DNA of 8,089 nucleotides from Chloroflexia bacterium (GTDB lineage: Bacteria > Chloroflexota > Chloroflexia > Thermomicrobiales > JALYUS01), in contig JAICIL010000205.1 in assembly GCA_025924435.1 (NCBI GenBank), positions 1-8,089 of the forward strand. Reading direction: 5' to 3'. Below, piece by piece: positions 1-5,558 of this stretch (positions are counted from its first letter, which is position 1; each line of letters begins with the position of its first letter). The notes beneath the pieces were generated by a model. The model was not told where the DNA came from and ran no database searches. It was given only the letters and a program-made list of their open reading frames with translations. Made by a program: the position numbers and the translations under genes.

Positions 1-58
1 CGCGCATGGCGTCGTCCACTTTGATGAACAGGGCGATGGTAAACTCCTCGGTAGACAT
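1..58 (-). CDS. Probable transposase, N-terminal fragment (cut by window edge)
   Basis: Nineteen codons are readable on the minus strand from the ATG at 58-56 and run off the window edge. They encode MSTEEFTIALFIKVDDAMR. A good ribosome-binding site (AAGGAG, plus-strand 65-70) lies 6 nt before the ATG, so the start is credible. The short N-terminus, with an acidic TEEF stretch followed by hydrophobic residues and a V-D-D pair, resembles the beginning of DDE transposases of the IS982/IS4-like type. This rests on recalled family appearance only; the catalytic region lies outside the window. The start codon sits inside an inverted repeat (54-66/102-114), an arrangement used by some insertion sequences to limit transposase translation. 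The family is uncertain, and an unrelated protein remains possible. Confidence 0.45.
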   Translation of the reverse strand, partial: MSTEEFTIALFIKVDDAMR

Positions 59-114
59 GGGACGCTCCTTGGTGCGGTCGCTTCGACACCGGCGGCATCG
101 AAGCGTCCCATGTC
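54..114 (-). promoter_or_regulatory. Inverted repeat overlapping the transposase start codon, with a nested hairpin
   Basis: The 13-mer at 54-66 (gacatgggacgct) is perfectly repeated in inverse orientation at 102-114. In the minus-strand transcript the distal arm comes first and can pair with the arm that contains the ATG (58-56) and the end of the Shine-Dalgarno region. A second perfect 8-bp dyad, 79-86/98-105 (cgcttcga/tcgaagcg), lies inside and overlaps the outer arm by 4 nt, so the two stems partly compete. Sequestration of the start codon by read-through transcripts is known for IS10 and IS50; its operation here is inferred. The arms could alternatively be linked to the IS terminus. Confidence 0.5.
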
Positions 115-138
115 CATGTCAACCACTAGCACCAGAGG

Positions 139-603
139 TTAGATACATCCCGTGACATGCAGCGTACCGCTCGGCTCCCGCGTCATGTTTATGCACCTAT
201 AACTGGGACCGGGAGCACCGGCCACATTCCCATTACTCAGGACCGCGCTCGTCTGATCGGCTACTTGGATATCGCAGATACCACTGGTATGACCCAAAAA
301 AATATTTCTCCACCTCGTAACTGTGTCGCCATGTACAAGCGTCGGCCCCGCCAAGAGGACGGCTAGGCGTGCCCTCTGAAGGGTCGCGCATCGCTGGTAT
401 GCCTGCCAGAAGCACTCCGTGTCCATCTCACACATGACATCTGAGGCAGGAGAGGCAGTCGCTGTAGGGGCAAGAAGCGGGGTCGGGGTGGCTGGCGCCG
501 GAATGGTTGGTGTCGAAGTGGCTGCCGTGGGAGCATTCATAGAGGGCGATGAGTCGCAAGCGAGCAAAAAGAGCGACAGCAAGACCGGGAACAGGCGGCG
601 CAT
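139..603 (-). CDS. Small secreted lipoprotein with a six-cysteine domain, function unknown
   Basis: The protein has 154 residues from the ATG at 603-601, chosen because AGGAGAG lies just upstream and because it places a lipoprotein signal at the N-terminus. An upstream in-frame extension to 768 would bury that signal. Residues 1-15 are MRR followed by a hydrophobic core ending L-L-A, with the lipobox cysteine at C16 and D17 after it. Residues 17-55 are a Pro/Thr/Ser/Ala linker typical of surface lipoproteins. The mature domain (56-154) holds six cysteines (58, 64, 72, 110, 137, 153), consistent with three disulfides, and ends almost at the last one. I recognise no family. Composition is less GC-rich than in the genes after position 1100. 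The gene lies between the transposase start and the divergent control region, so it may be accessory cargo. Confidence 0.75.
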   Translation of the reverse strand: MRRLFPVLLSLFLLACDSSPSMNAPTAATSTPTIPAPATPTPLLAPTATASPASDVMCEMDTECFWQAYQRCATLQRARLAVLLAGPTLVHGDTVTRWRNIFLGHTSGICDIQVADQTSAVLSNGNVAGAPGPSYRCINMTREPSGTLHVTGCI

Positions 604-695
604 ATTCGCTCTCCTATCACGAGTGGGCCTATCACGGGACGACCACGGGTTGGACAAGAGCATCGAATAGCAGGCTTGGTAGTTAAGGCTCTGTT

Positions 696-795
696 GCGGA
701 GGCTTCCGCGGTGAACCAGTCCGAAGTTCATGAGCGATCATCCACATCAGTTTATCACCGTGGTTCACACCGTTCTTCGTTCAACAGACCACGGT
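696..795. repeat. Cluster of short dyads in the divergent intergenic region
   Basis: The non-coding stretch between the lipoprotein start (603) and the promoter at 823 contains three perfect dyads. GCGGA-ggct-TCCGC is at 696-709. GTGAACCA (711-718) is inverted as TGGTTCAC (761-768). ACCGTGGT (757-764) is inverted as ACCACGGT (788-795). The last one ends 27 nt before the -35 box of the downstream promoter, where an operator could sit. No regulator gene is nearby, and I saw no convincing minus-strand promoter for the lipoprotein. The dyads are seen directly; any regulatory role is a guess. Confidence 0.3.
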
Positions 796-822
796 AGCGG
801 GTGATCCTGTCCAAACGATCTA

Positions 823-851
823 TTGACACTCCCCCTTGCACTCCCTATTCT
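823..851 (+). promoter_or_regulatory. Near-consensus sigma-70 promoter for the leader ORF and MFS gene
   Basis: TTGACA (823-828, full match to the -35 consensus) and TATTCT (846-851, 4/6 match to TATAAT) are separated by exactly 17 bp. The start site expected 6-7 nt downstream falls at about 857, which is the A of an ATG. It would produce a leader of about 258 nt before the MFS start codon. This is the best promoter in the window. Confidence 0.7.
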
Positions 852-856
852 CGTGC

Positions 857-1003
857 ATGGATGAGTGGCGCATTGTGCGCTCTCGACACGGAGTATCTGG
901 ATGGACGCGATTGCGACCGGCGACATTGCGATGCGCCTATTGGCGTTACGTGGGACCGCACGGGGTCCGTGTTGCAGTCTGCCAAAAATCCGCCGTCCGA
1001 TGA
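857..1003 (+). CDS. Putative 48-codon leader ORF, possibly leaderless, upstream of the MFS gene
   Basis: An ATG at 857 opens a 48-codon frame that ends with TGA at 1001-1003. It begins exactly where the promoter at 823-851 should start transcription, so it would be translated from a leaderless mRNA; no Shine-Dalgarno is present. The peptide starts MDEWRIVRSRHG and is rich in Arg (nine, five of them CGA codons), with Trp at 4, 16 and 29. Third-position GC is about 56% by my count, well below the neighbouring genes, so it does not look like an ordinary conserved protein of this genome. It fits a cis-acting leader peptide whose translation state controls the terminator at 1030-1068. The alternative is that this is simply an untranslated structured leader. 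Both the promoter fit and the ORF are visible; the function is inferred. Confidence 0.4.
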   Translation: MDEWRIVRSRHGVSGWTRLRPATLRCAYWRYVGPHGVRVAVCQKSAVR

Positions 1004-1033
1004 TCTAAACGATTCTCCATCGCACGCGCAGAC
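977..1033 (+). promoter_or_regulatory. Candidate antiterminator pairing in the MFS leader
   Basis: GTCTGC at 977-982, inside the last codons of the leader ORF, is perfectly complementary to GCAGAC at 1028-1033, which includes the first bases of the terminator's 5' stem (1030-1035). Further competing complements are CTGCCA 979-984 with TGGCAG 1036-1041, CGTCCG 994-999 with CGGACG 1044-1049, and GACCGC 954-959 with GCGGTC 1058-1063. Not all can form together. A ribosome reaching the stop codon at 1001 would cover 977-982 and free the terminator, while stalling earlier would leave the antiterminator available. Six-base matches can occur by chance. Confidence 0.35.
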
Positions 1034-1068
1034 CGTGGCAGGCCGGACGCCTCGCTCGCGGTCTTTTT
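1030..1068 (+). terminator. Intrinsic terminator just before the MFS gene (attenuator)
   Basis: AGACCG (1030-1035) pairs with CGGTCT (1059-1064). An inner stem, AGGC (1040-1043) with GCCT (1049-1052), closes a 5-nt loop. The stem runs directly into a T tract (1064-1068, then GTTTG). It lies only ~47 nt upstream of the MFS start codon and downstream of the promoter at 823-851, so it would stop transcription before the gene unless bypassed. The stem is interrupted by unpaired bases, so its strength is moderate. Confidence 0.55.
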
Positions 1069-1114
1069 GTTTGCGGAATTGTTCGGGATACGTGGCGCTT
1101 GGGAGAATACGGCA

Positions 1115-2401
1115 ATGGCAGTCGTTGACGTCGAACCATTACAGAATCCGCAGCCGGAGACGGCGGCACGGCGGATGCCGCCGTCCGGCTCGCTGCGGCG
1201 CAATACGAATTTCCTGCTGCTCTTCGGTGGGCAACTCGTCTCGGCCATCGGCTCGCAGGTCTCGCAGTTGGCCTTCCCGCTGCTCATCCTCGCCGTCACG
1301 GGGTCGCCCGCGCAGGCGGGGTTCCTCGGCGCGATGCGCGGCCTCGCATACGTCCTCTTCGGCTTGCCCGCCGGGGCGTACGTGGATCGCTGGGACCGCA
1401 AGAAGGTGATGATCCTCTCGGACACCGGGCGGGCGCTCGCGCTCGGCAGCATCCCCGTCGCGCTCGCCCTCGGTCGGCTGACGCTCGTGCAGTTGTACGT
1501 CGTCACGTTTATCGAGGGGATGCTCTTCATCTTCTTCGGCCTGGCGGAAACGTCGTGCCTGGCGCGGATCGTCCGCAAGGAGCAACTGCCCGCCGCCGTC
1601 TCGCTCAACGAGGCGACGTATTCGGTCTCCAGTCTGCTCGGCCCCTCGGTCGGCGGCGCGCTGTACGGCTTCGGGCGCGCTTTCCCGTTCGTCGCCGATG
1701 CGGTCTCGTATGCGCTCTCCGCGCTCTCCGTCTTCTTCATCAAGATGGAATTCCAGGAGGAGCGGACGGAGGCGCAACGCCACATCCGCGAAGAGATCAA
1801 GGAGGGGATGCGCTGGCTCTGGCATCAGCCGACCATTCGCTTCCTGTGCTGGGTGAACGGCGGGGTGAACCTGCTCTACGGCGGGTGGACGCTCCTGCTC
1901 ATCAGCCTCGCGCAGCGGCATGGGGCCTCCTCCTTCGCGATCGGGTTGATGTTCGCGACGGGCGGCGTCGGCACGCTCGTCGGCACGGCATTCGCCGCGC
2001 CGGTGCAGCACCGCTTCACCGTCGGCAAGATCATGGTCTGGATCGCCTGGCTCTTCGTCATCACCTGGGTGCCGTATGCGTGGGCGCCGAACATTCTCTG
2101 GATCGGCATCGTCAACGCGCTCGGCTTCCTCTTCGTGCCGATCTACGCGACGACGCATTTCAGCTATCGCCTTGTCCTGATCCCGGACGCCTTGCAAGGG
2201 CGGGTGAACAGCGTCTTCCGGCTCGTCACGTTCGGTGCGGGGATGCTCGGCTTCGCGCTGACGGGCGTGCTGCTCCAGCGGTTCGGCCCCGTAATCACGG
2301 TCTACATCGGCGCGGTACCGGCGGCCCTGCTCGCCATCCTGACGACGATCAACCCGCAAGTCCGCCACGCCGGCCGCATCGCCGACGCCCACACGGGCTG
2401 A
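1115..2401 (+). CDS. MFS transporter, EntS / macrolide-efflux-like
   Basis: The protein has 428 residues, normal for a 12-helix major facilitator. The ATG at 1115 is preceded by GGGAGAA at a 7-nt gap; a longer in-frame TTG at 1067 lies inside the terminator and is rejected. Residues 1-30 form a polar cytoplasmic tail, then the first helix starts at about N32. The MFS signature loop between helices 2 and 3 is clear: G87-A-Y-V-D91-R92-W-D-R95-K-K. The helix 1-5 sequence matches the proton-driven exporter group that includes EntS and the Mef macrolide pumps (MFS_3). The likely role is export of a hydrophobic compound or drug across the cytoplasmic membrane in exchange for protons; the substrate cannot be told. 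The strong promoter and the leader with a terminator suggest inducible expression. A large palindromic repeat follows 11 nt after the stop codon and may end the transcript. Confidence 0.88.
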   Translation: MAVVDVEPLQNPQPETAARRMPPSGSLRRNTNFLLLFGGQLVSAIGSQVSQLAFPLLILAVTGSPAQAGFLGAMRGLAYVLFGLPAGAYVDRWDRKKVMILSDTGRALALGSIPVALALGRLTLVQLYVVTFIEGMLFIFFGLAETSCLARIVRKEQLPAAVSLNEATYSVSSLLGPSVGGALYGFGRAFPFVADAVSYALSALSVFFIKMEFQEERTEAQRHIREEIKEGMRWLWHQPTIRFLCWVNGGVNLLYGGWTLLLISLAQRHGASSFAIGLMFATGGVGTLVGTAFAAPVQHRFTVGKIMVWIAWLFVITWVPYAWAPNILWIGIVNALGFLFVPIYATTHFSYRLVLIPDALQGRVNSVFRLVTFGAGMLGFALTGVLLQRFGPVITVYIGAVPAALLAILTTINPQVRHAGRIADAHTG

Positions 2402-2412
2402 GGAAACCGGGG

Positions 2413-2518
2413 TGAACCACAGAGACACGGAGAGCACAGAGAGGGACACAAAGATGAATCTTTCTTTTTCTCTCCCCTCCTCTTCCCCTCTCTGTGTGCT
2501 CTGTGTCTCCGTGGTTCA
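2413..2518. repeat. 106-bp imperfect palindrome between the MFS and aquaporin genes
   Basis: The left arm 2413-2445 begins tgaaccacagagacac, and the right arm 2486-2518 is its reverse complement with 29 of 33 positions matching. A small perfect dyad, AAAGAT-ga-ATCTTT (2450-2463), lies inside, followed by a pyrimidine tract. The sequence type (accacagagacac...cacagagaggg) is one I associate with dispersed repeats in several environmental phyla; that is recalled, not searched. As RNA it would form a long hairpin and could terminate transcription from both sides. No target-site duplication is obvious. Confidence 0.8.
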
Positions 2519-2534
2519 AATCCCGTCGTTCCCT

Positions 2535-2564
2535 CTGGCATGGCGTGACGGTGGCTGCTAGACT
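2535..2564 (+). promoter_or_regulatory. Possible promoter for the aquaporin gene
   Basis: CTGGCA (2535-2540, 4/6 to the -35 consensus) is 18 bp from TAGACT (2559-2564), which carries an upstream TG at 2556-2557 (extended -10). Transcription would start near 2571, about 50 nt before the chosen GTG start. The match is moderate. Confidence 0.33.
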
Positions 2565-2619
2565 GGTGTACGGACAGGGAATCCGGTCGTATCGCCGATG
2601 CATGGTGGGAGGGATTGCG

Positions 2620-3354
2620 GTGGAGGATCAGCAGAGACTGAATGTCGTTCGCGCGCTCATCGTCGAGTTTATCGGGACGTTCGCCCTGATCTTCGTGGGA
2701 GCGGGCGCGATCATCGCCACGGCAGGGGGCGATCTCGTCGCGATTGCGCTGGCGCACGGCCTCGCGATTGGATTGCTGGTCGCGGCGGCGGGGCATGTCT
2801 CCGGCGGCGTCTACAACCCGGCGTTGACTATCGGCCTCACCATCGCTCGCAAACTCTCCCCCGCGCTCGTTATCCCGTACATCGTGGCGCAATTGCTCGG
2901 CGCGGTCGTCGCGGCGCTCTGCCTGAAGGGGATTTTCCCCGCGGCGGCGATTACCAAAGTCAATCTCGGCGTCCCGGCGATTGGCAGCGGCATCTCGACG
3001 GGCGGCGCGTTCCTCGCCGAAGTCATCATGACCTTCTTCCTGATGTTCGTCGTCTACGGCACCGCCGTGGATGAGCGCGGGCCGCGCGCCATCGCCGGGC
3101 TTGCCATCGGCCTGACGATCACGATGGACATCTTCATCGGCGGCGGCGCGACCGGCGCGGCGATGAACCCGGCCCGGCATTTCGGCCCCGCGCTCGTCGG
3201 CAATCACTGGGCGAACTGGTGGCTCTGGTGGGTCGCCCCGATCCTCGGCGCGATTCTTGCCGCCGCGCTCTACGCGTACGTGCTGCAAGTGCAGTCCGAA
3301 TCGCCGCGCCCGGACGTCCTCGACCACGAAATCCCGCGCGATCGCCGCGTCTGA
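2620..3354 (+). CDS. MIP-family aquaporin with TIP-like selectivity filter
   Basis: The product is a 244-residue six-helix channel of usual family length. I chose the GTG at 2620 because GGGAGGG lies 6 nt upstream; an in-frame ATG at 2602 has no ribosome-binding site and would add six residues. Helix 1 has the conserved E16-F-I-G-T, loop B has S-G-G-V-Y-N66-P-A, and loop E has M-N183-P-A-R186. Ungapped alignment to remembered E. coli AqpZ places the aromatic/arginine filter at H46, I171, A180 and R186. This differs from AqpZ (F/H/T/R) and resembles plant TIP proteins (H/I/A/R), which pass water plus ammonia, urea or peroxide. The C-terminal 20 residues are charged and cytoplasmic. The gene stands between two repeats and is followed by dedA on the same strand. 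It is not GlpF-like, since the Asp after NPA typical of glycerol facilitators is missing (H187 instead). Confidence 0.9.
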   Translation: MEDQQRLNVVRALIVEFIGTFALIFVGAGAIIATAGGDLVAIALAHGLAIGLLVAAAGHVSGGVYNPALTIGLTIARKLSPALVIPYIVAQLLGAVVAALCLKGIFPAAAITKVNLGVPAIGSGISTGGAFLAEVIMTFFLMFVVYGTAVDERGPRAIAGLAIGLTITMDIFIGGGATGAAMNPARHFGPALVGNHWANWWLWWVAPILGAILAAALYAYVLQVQSESPRPDVLDHEIPRDRRV

Positions 3355-3358
3355 ACGA

Positions 3359-3467
3359 AGGACTGAGGACTGAGGACTGAGCATATGGAGCGATTATCGG
3401 CAGCATCCGATGTTTGCTCTTGCATTTGACATGCGAAAGGCAACGGATGGCGCTTTTCCTCAGTCCT
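3359..3467. repeat. GGACTGA tandem repeat with a matching inverted copy
   Basis: Three 7-bp units of GGACTGA run from 3360 to 3380. The 11-mer aggactgagga (3359-3369, again 3366-3376) recurs inverted at 3457-3467 (tcctcagtcct). The right copy lies inside the first codons of the DedA gene, so the repeat pair brackets the aquaporin-DedA gap and the DedA start. It could be the remains of a small palindromic insertion. The spacer holds no gene of its own. Confidence 0.6.
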
Positions 3468-4160
3468 CCGCCGCTTGCGGCGCTTGGCCTCGATCTGCAC
3501 GCGATTGAGGACCTCGTCACCCGCTACGGCTGGTGGGGGGTCCTCTTCCTGATGGCGTTGCAGGGTGCGACGATGCCCGTCCCGAACGAGATCACGATGC
3601 CGCTGGCGGGGTGGCTGCTCGTCCAGTCGGTCGGCGGATCGAAGGCGCTGATCTTCTTCGCCGGGCTGGTCGGCGCGGTCGGCTGGGTGATCGGCGCGCT
3701 CGTCGCCTATGCGGTGATGGCGGTCGGCGGGCACACGCTCCTCGCGCGGCTGCGGCGGCGCTTCCCGGCGGTGGAAGGGGCGCTCGCCCGCTCCGATGCC
3801 TGGTTCGCGCGGTGGGGCGCGTGGGCGGCATTTTTCGCGCGGCTCTTGCCGATCTCGCGGACGATCATCACCCTCCCGGCGGGCGCGGCGCGCGTGCCTA
3901 TCGTGCCGTTCGCGCTGGCGACGTTCGCCGGGGCGTTCATCTGGTCCACCTTCCTCGCCGGCCTCGGCTACGCGGCGGGCAGCCAGTGGGATCGCGTGCG
4001 CGGTCGCCTCGGCCAGTGGTATCTGCCGGTGACGGTGGCCGCCATTATTCTCGGCATCGTCGCGTATATCGCCATCGGCCTGCTCCGGAAGCGCCGTGCC
4101 GCATCCCGCATCGCTCCCCCTCTCCACTCGCCCACGAATGGAGAGGGGGCCGGGGGGTGA
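3447..4160 (+). CDS. DedA-family (SNARE-associated/VTT domain) membrane protein
   Basis: The protein has 237 residues from the ATG at 3447, preceded by GAAAGG at a 6-nt gap; an in-frame upstream start at 3414 lacks a site. DedA hallmarks are in order: P44-V-P-N-E48 with A54-G near the first re-entrant segment, then F130-A-R132-L-L-P135-I-S-R138-T, P144-A-G146, and W166 with a G-L-G-Y-A-A-G segment at 172-178. A final membrane helix runs from about 193 to 213. Members of the family are proton-coupled or lipid-scrambling membrane proteins involved in undecaprenyl- or phospholipid translocation and envelope integrity; the exact substrate here is unknown. The last ~15 residues (from about 223) are encoded by a dispersed GC-rich hairpin repeat, so the original C-terminus was probably altered. 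It ends 3 nt before the convergent ferritin-like gene's stop. Confidence 0.88.
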   Translation: MALFLSPPPLAALGLDLHAIEDLVTRYGWWGVLFLMALQGATMPVPNEITMPLAGWLLVQSVGGSKALIFFAGLVGAVGWVIGALVAYAVMAVGGHTLLARLRRRFPAVEGALARSDAWFARWGAWAAFFARLLPISRTIITLPAGAARVPIVPFALATFAGAFIWSTFLAGLGYAAGSQWDRVRGRLGQWYLPVTVAAIILGIVAYIAIGLLRKRRAASRIAPPLHSPTNGEGAGG

Positions 4161-4162
4161 GG
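4113..4162 (-). repeat. GC-rich hairpin repeat at the DedA 3' end
   Basis: CCCCCTCTCCA (4116-4126) pairs perfectly with TGGAGAGGGGG (4139-4149), and a TCG/CGA pair extends the stem inside the loop. On the minus strand the element begins cctcaccccccggccccc, close to the cctaacccccggcccc start of the copies at 6679, 6802 (inverted) and 7956. It covers the DedA stop codon and nearly reaches the stop of the convergent ferritin-like gene. It could serve as a shared transcription terminator, although no T tract follows. Confidence 0.7.
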
Positions 4163-4163
4163 C

Positions 4164-4745
4164 TTACCCGTCGCCCAACCGGCGGATGAAGTTCGCGCGG
4201 GCGCTCGGCGCCGCCGGCGCGGGCGTGGCTGCCGCGGCGGATGGTGCGGCGGGCGCTGCGGGCGGTTGCAGGAATTGGGACGCCGCCGCGACGATCTGCT
4301 CCACCGTCAGCCCCTTCGCGACGGTGTCCGGCGCGGCGGGGAGGCCCGCGATGTCCCGCCAGATCGCGGCATGCTCCGCCTCGACGTTGTGTGCGTTGAT
4401 CGCCGTCTCCAGCAAATCTTTGCTCTGGTAGAGCGGCGCGAGGCCGAGCGCGGCGGCGACCCCGGTGTCCTCGGACGAGGCGAGCAGGCGGATGGCGTCG
4501 TCGCGCGTCGTGAACGGCGGCAGGTTGTAGGCCGGGAGCGCGGGCGCGGCGGTGCCGCCGAGGCTCGCGATCGTCCGCTTCAATGCCGCTTCGTGCTCCT
4601 CCTGGTGGCGGCTGAAGGTTTGGGCGTAATCCAGTTCCGTGCCGCTGAGTAGGTTGCTGGCGAGGACGGCCTTGTAGAACGCCGTCTCGACGTACTGCAA
4701 TAAGGTGAAATTGAGGATGTCCAGGTCGTTATTCAATGTGACCAC
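4164..4745 (-). CDS. Ferritin-like domain protein without signal peptide
   Basis: The protein has 193 residues from the GTG at 4745-4743, with AAAGGGG about 7 nt upstream, and starts 17 nt after the Tat-type paralogue, so the two form an operon. It is a four-helix ferritin-like protein (Ferritin_2 type). Candidate metal residues are E20 in helix 1, E49/E50 and H51 in helix 2, E92 in helix 3, and E122-x-x-H125 in helix 4. The position matching the helix-2 ExxH glutamate of its partner is Q48, so the diiron site may be modified. Residues 160-185 are a Pro/Ala-rich tail, followed by a basic end (N-F-I-R-R-L). There is no signal peptide, so it is cytoplasmic unless exported with its partner. Family roles include iron handling and stress survival, but no substrate is established here. 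Confidence 0.8.
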   Translation of the reverse strand: MVTLNNDLDILNFTLLQYVETAFYKAVLASNLLSGTELDYAQTFSRHQEEHEAALKRTIASLGGTAAPALPAYNLPPFTTRDDAIRLLASSEDTGVAAALGLAPLYQSKDLLETAINAHNVEAEHAAIWRDIAGLPAAPDTVAKGLTVEQIVAAASQFLQPPAAPAAPSAAAATPAPAAPSARANFIRRLGDG

Positions 4746-4762
4746 CGTCGCGCCCCTTTCAT

Positions 4763-5380
4763 TCAGCCGAGGATCGGCCCGGCGGCCGCCAGCGTCTGGT
4801 CTGGCGTCAGAATTTTCTCCACCGCGCTCGGCACGGGCGGCAGGCCATCCTGGCGGCGGAGGATCGCCGCATGCCGCGCCTCGACCTGCGCGATGCCCCC
4901 GGCAACGGCGAGGATGCCCTTATCCGCGATGTACCGCGCCGCGCCGTTGTACGCCCCGACGCCGGTCTCCTCCAGGAGGCGCAGGAAACTGACGACCGTC
5001 TTTTCGTCCGTGAAAGCGGGGAAGTTGTACGTCGCCTGCTCGCCCACGGGCGTCCTGCCCGCTTGGCCGATCCTCTGCGCGAGGAGCGTCGCATGTTCGG
5101 TTTCCTGCGCGCCGTACGCCCGCGCGTAGGCGAGGTTTTTGCCGGTCAGTTTGCCGCTGGCGATCGCGTCGCGGTAGGCGCGCGCTTCGAGATGCTCCAA
5201 TGTGAGGGCGAAGTTGAGGATGGCGATGTCGTCCGGCAGATCGGCGGCGCGCGCATCAACCGGCGCGCCGGTCAGGGAACCGAGCGGGATCGCCGCGAGC
5301 GCGGTCGCGCCGAGCGTCGCCCGCAGGAACGTGCGGCGCGTCAGTTCGACATCGGGGATGTGCAAACGGTGGTCATTCAC
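4763..5380 (-). CDS. Tat-exported ferritin-like domain protein
   Basis: The protein has 205 residues from the GTG at 5380-5378, with AAAGGAG 10 nt upstream; longer in-frame starts up to 5518 lack ribosome-binding sites. Residues 13-46 form a twin-arginine signal: L-T-R15-R16-T-F-L-R, a hydrophobic stretch, then an Ala-rich cleavage zone ending near A45-A46. The mature part is a ferritin-like four-helix bundle with E62/E65 in helix 1, E93-x-x-H96 in helix 2, E137/E138 in helix 3 and E167-x-x-H170 in helix 4, which is the pattern of a diiron centre. Tat export fits a protein that folds and takes up metal before secretion. It is the first gene of a two-gene operon and is divergent from the Rieske oxygenase. 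It is probably located outside the membrane; the function (iron storage, peroxide or dessication-type protection) is unresolved. Confidence 0.85.
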   Translation of the reverse strand: MNDHRLHIPDVELTRRTFLRATLGATALAAIPLGSLTGAPVDARAADLPDDIAILNFALTLEHLEARAYRDAIASGKLTGKNLAYARAYGAQETEHATLLAQRIGQAGRTPVGEQATYNFPAFTDEKTVVSFLRLLEETGVGAYNGAARYIADKGILAVAGGIAQVEARHAAILRRQDGLPPVPSAVEKILTPDQTLAAAGPILG

Positions 5381-5480
5381 GGTTGCCTTGCTCCTTTCCT
5401 TGTCTGTGTGCGTGGTGTTCGGCAGCATGTGATGGAGAACGCGCCGCATGCGCCAGTGGATGCATGTTCCCGCTTCGCGC

Positions 5481-5509
5481 TTGACGCGCGGGCCGCGAAT
5501 GCGGACACT
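5481..5509 (+). promoter_or_regulatory. Possible promoter for the Rieske oxygenase gene
   Basis: TTGACG (5481-5486, 5/6 to the -35 consensus) is 17 bp from GACACT (5504-5509, 3/6 to the -10 consensus). A start near 5516 would give a ~43-nt leader to the ATG at 5559. It lies in the 178-bp gap between the divergent ferritin-like operon and the oxygenase gene. I saw no clear promoter for the minus-strand operon in the same gap. Confidence 0.35.
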
Positions 5510-5558
5510 GACCACCAAGCAGCACCAGCGCGAACGCGGATGGAAGGGAGGCCAACGA

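Noticed and set aside
950..960. TGGGACCGC matches the TGGNACCGC core of a T-box riboswitch
   Set aside because: It lies about 70 nt from the terminator instead of beside it, I found no convincing stem I or specifier loop, and the downstream gene is a drug-type exporter. A covariance-model search would settle it; chance is likelier.
1067..1114. N-terminal extension of the MFS protein from a TTG at 1067
   Set aside because: The codon lies in the T tract of the terminator, and the extension has no ribosome-binding site; ATG 1115 has a good one.
801..1409. Plus-strand 202-codon frame overlapping the leader and the MFS 5' end
   Set aside because: It is an Arg/Ser-rich frame that overlaps the MFS coding region in another phase and has no recognisable domain or ribosome-binding site.
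1139..2449. Long antisense open frame (436 codons) across the MFS gene
   Set aside because: Its product is highly charged and Arg/Glu/Asp-rich, typical of the reverse strand of a GC-rich gene, and the plus-strand frame has clear MFS motifs.
3360..3380. Tandem GGACTGA units as a CRISPR or regulatory iteron array
   Set aside because: Three 7-bp units with no spacers do not fit CRISPR, and there is no replication gene nearby to suggest iterons.
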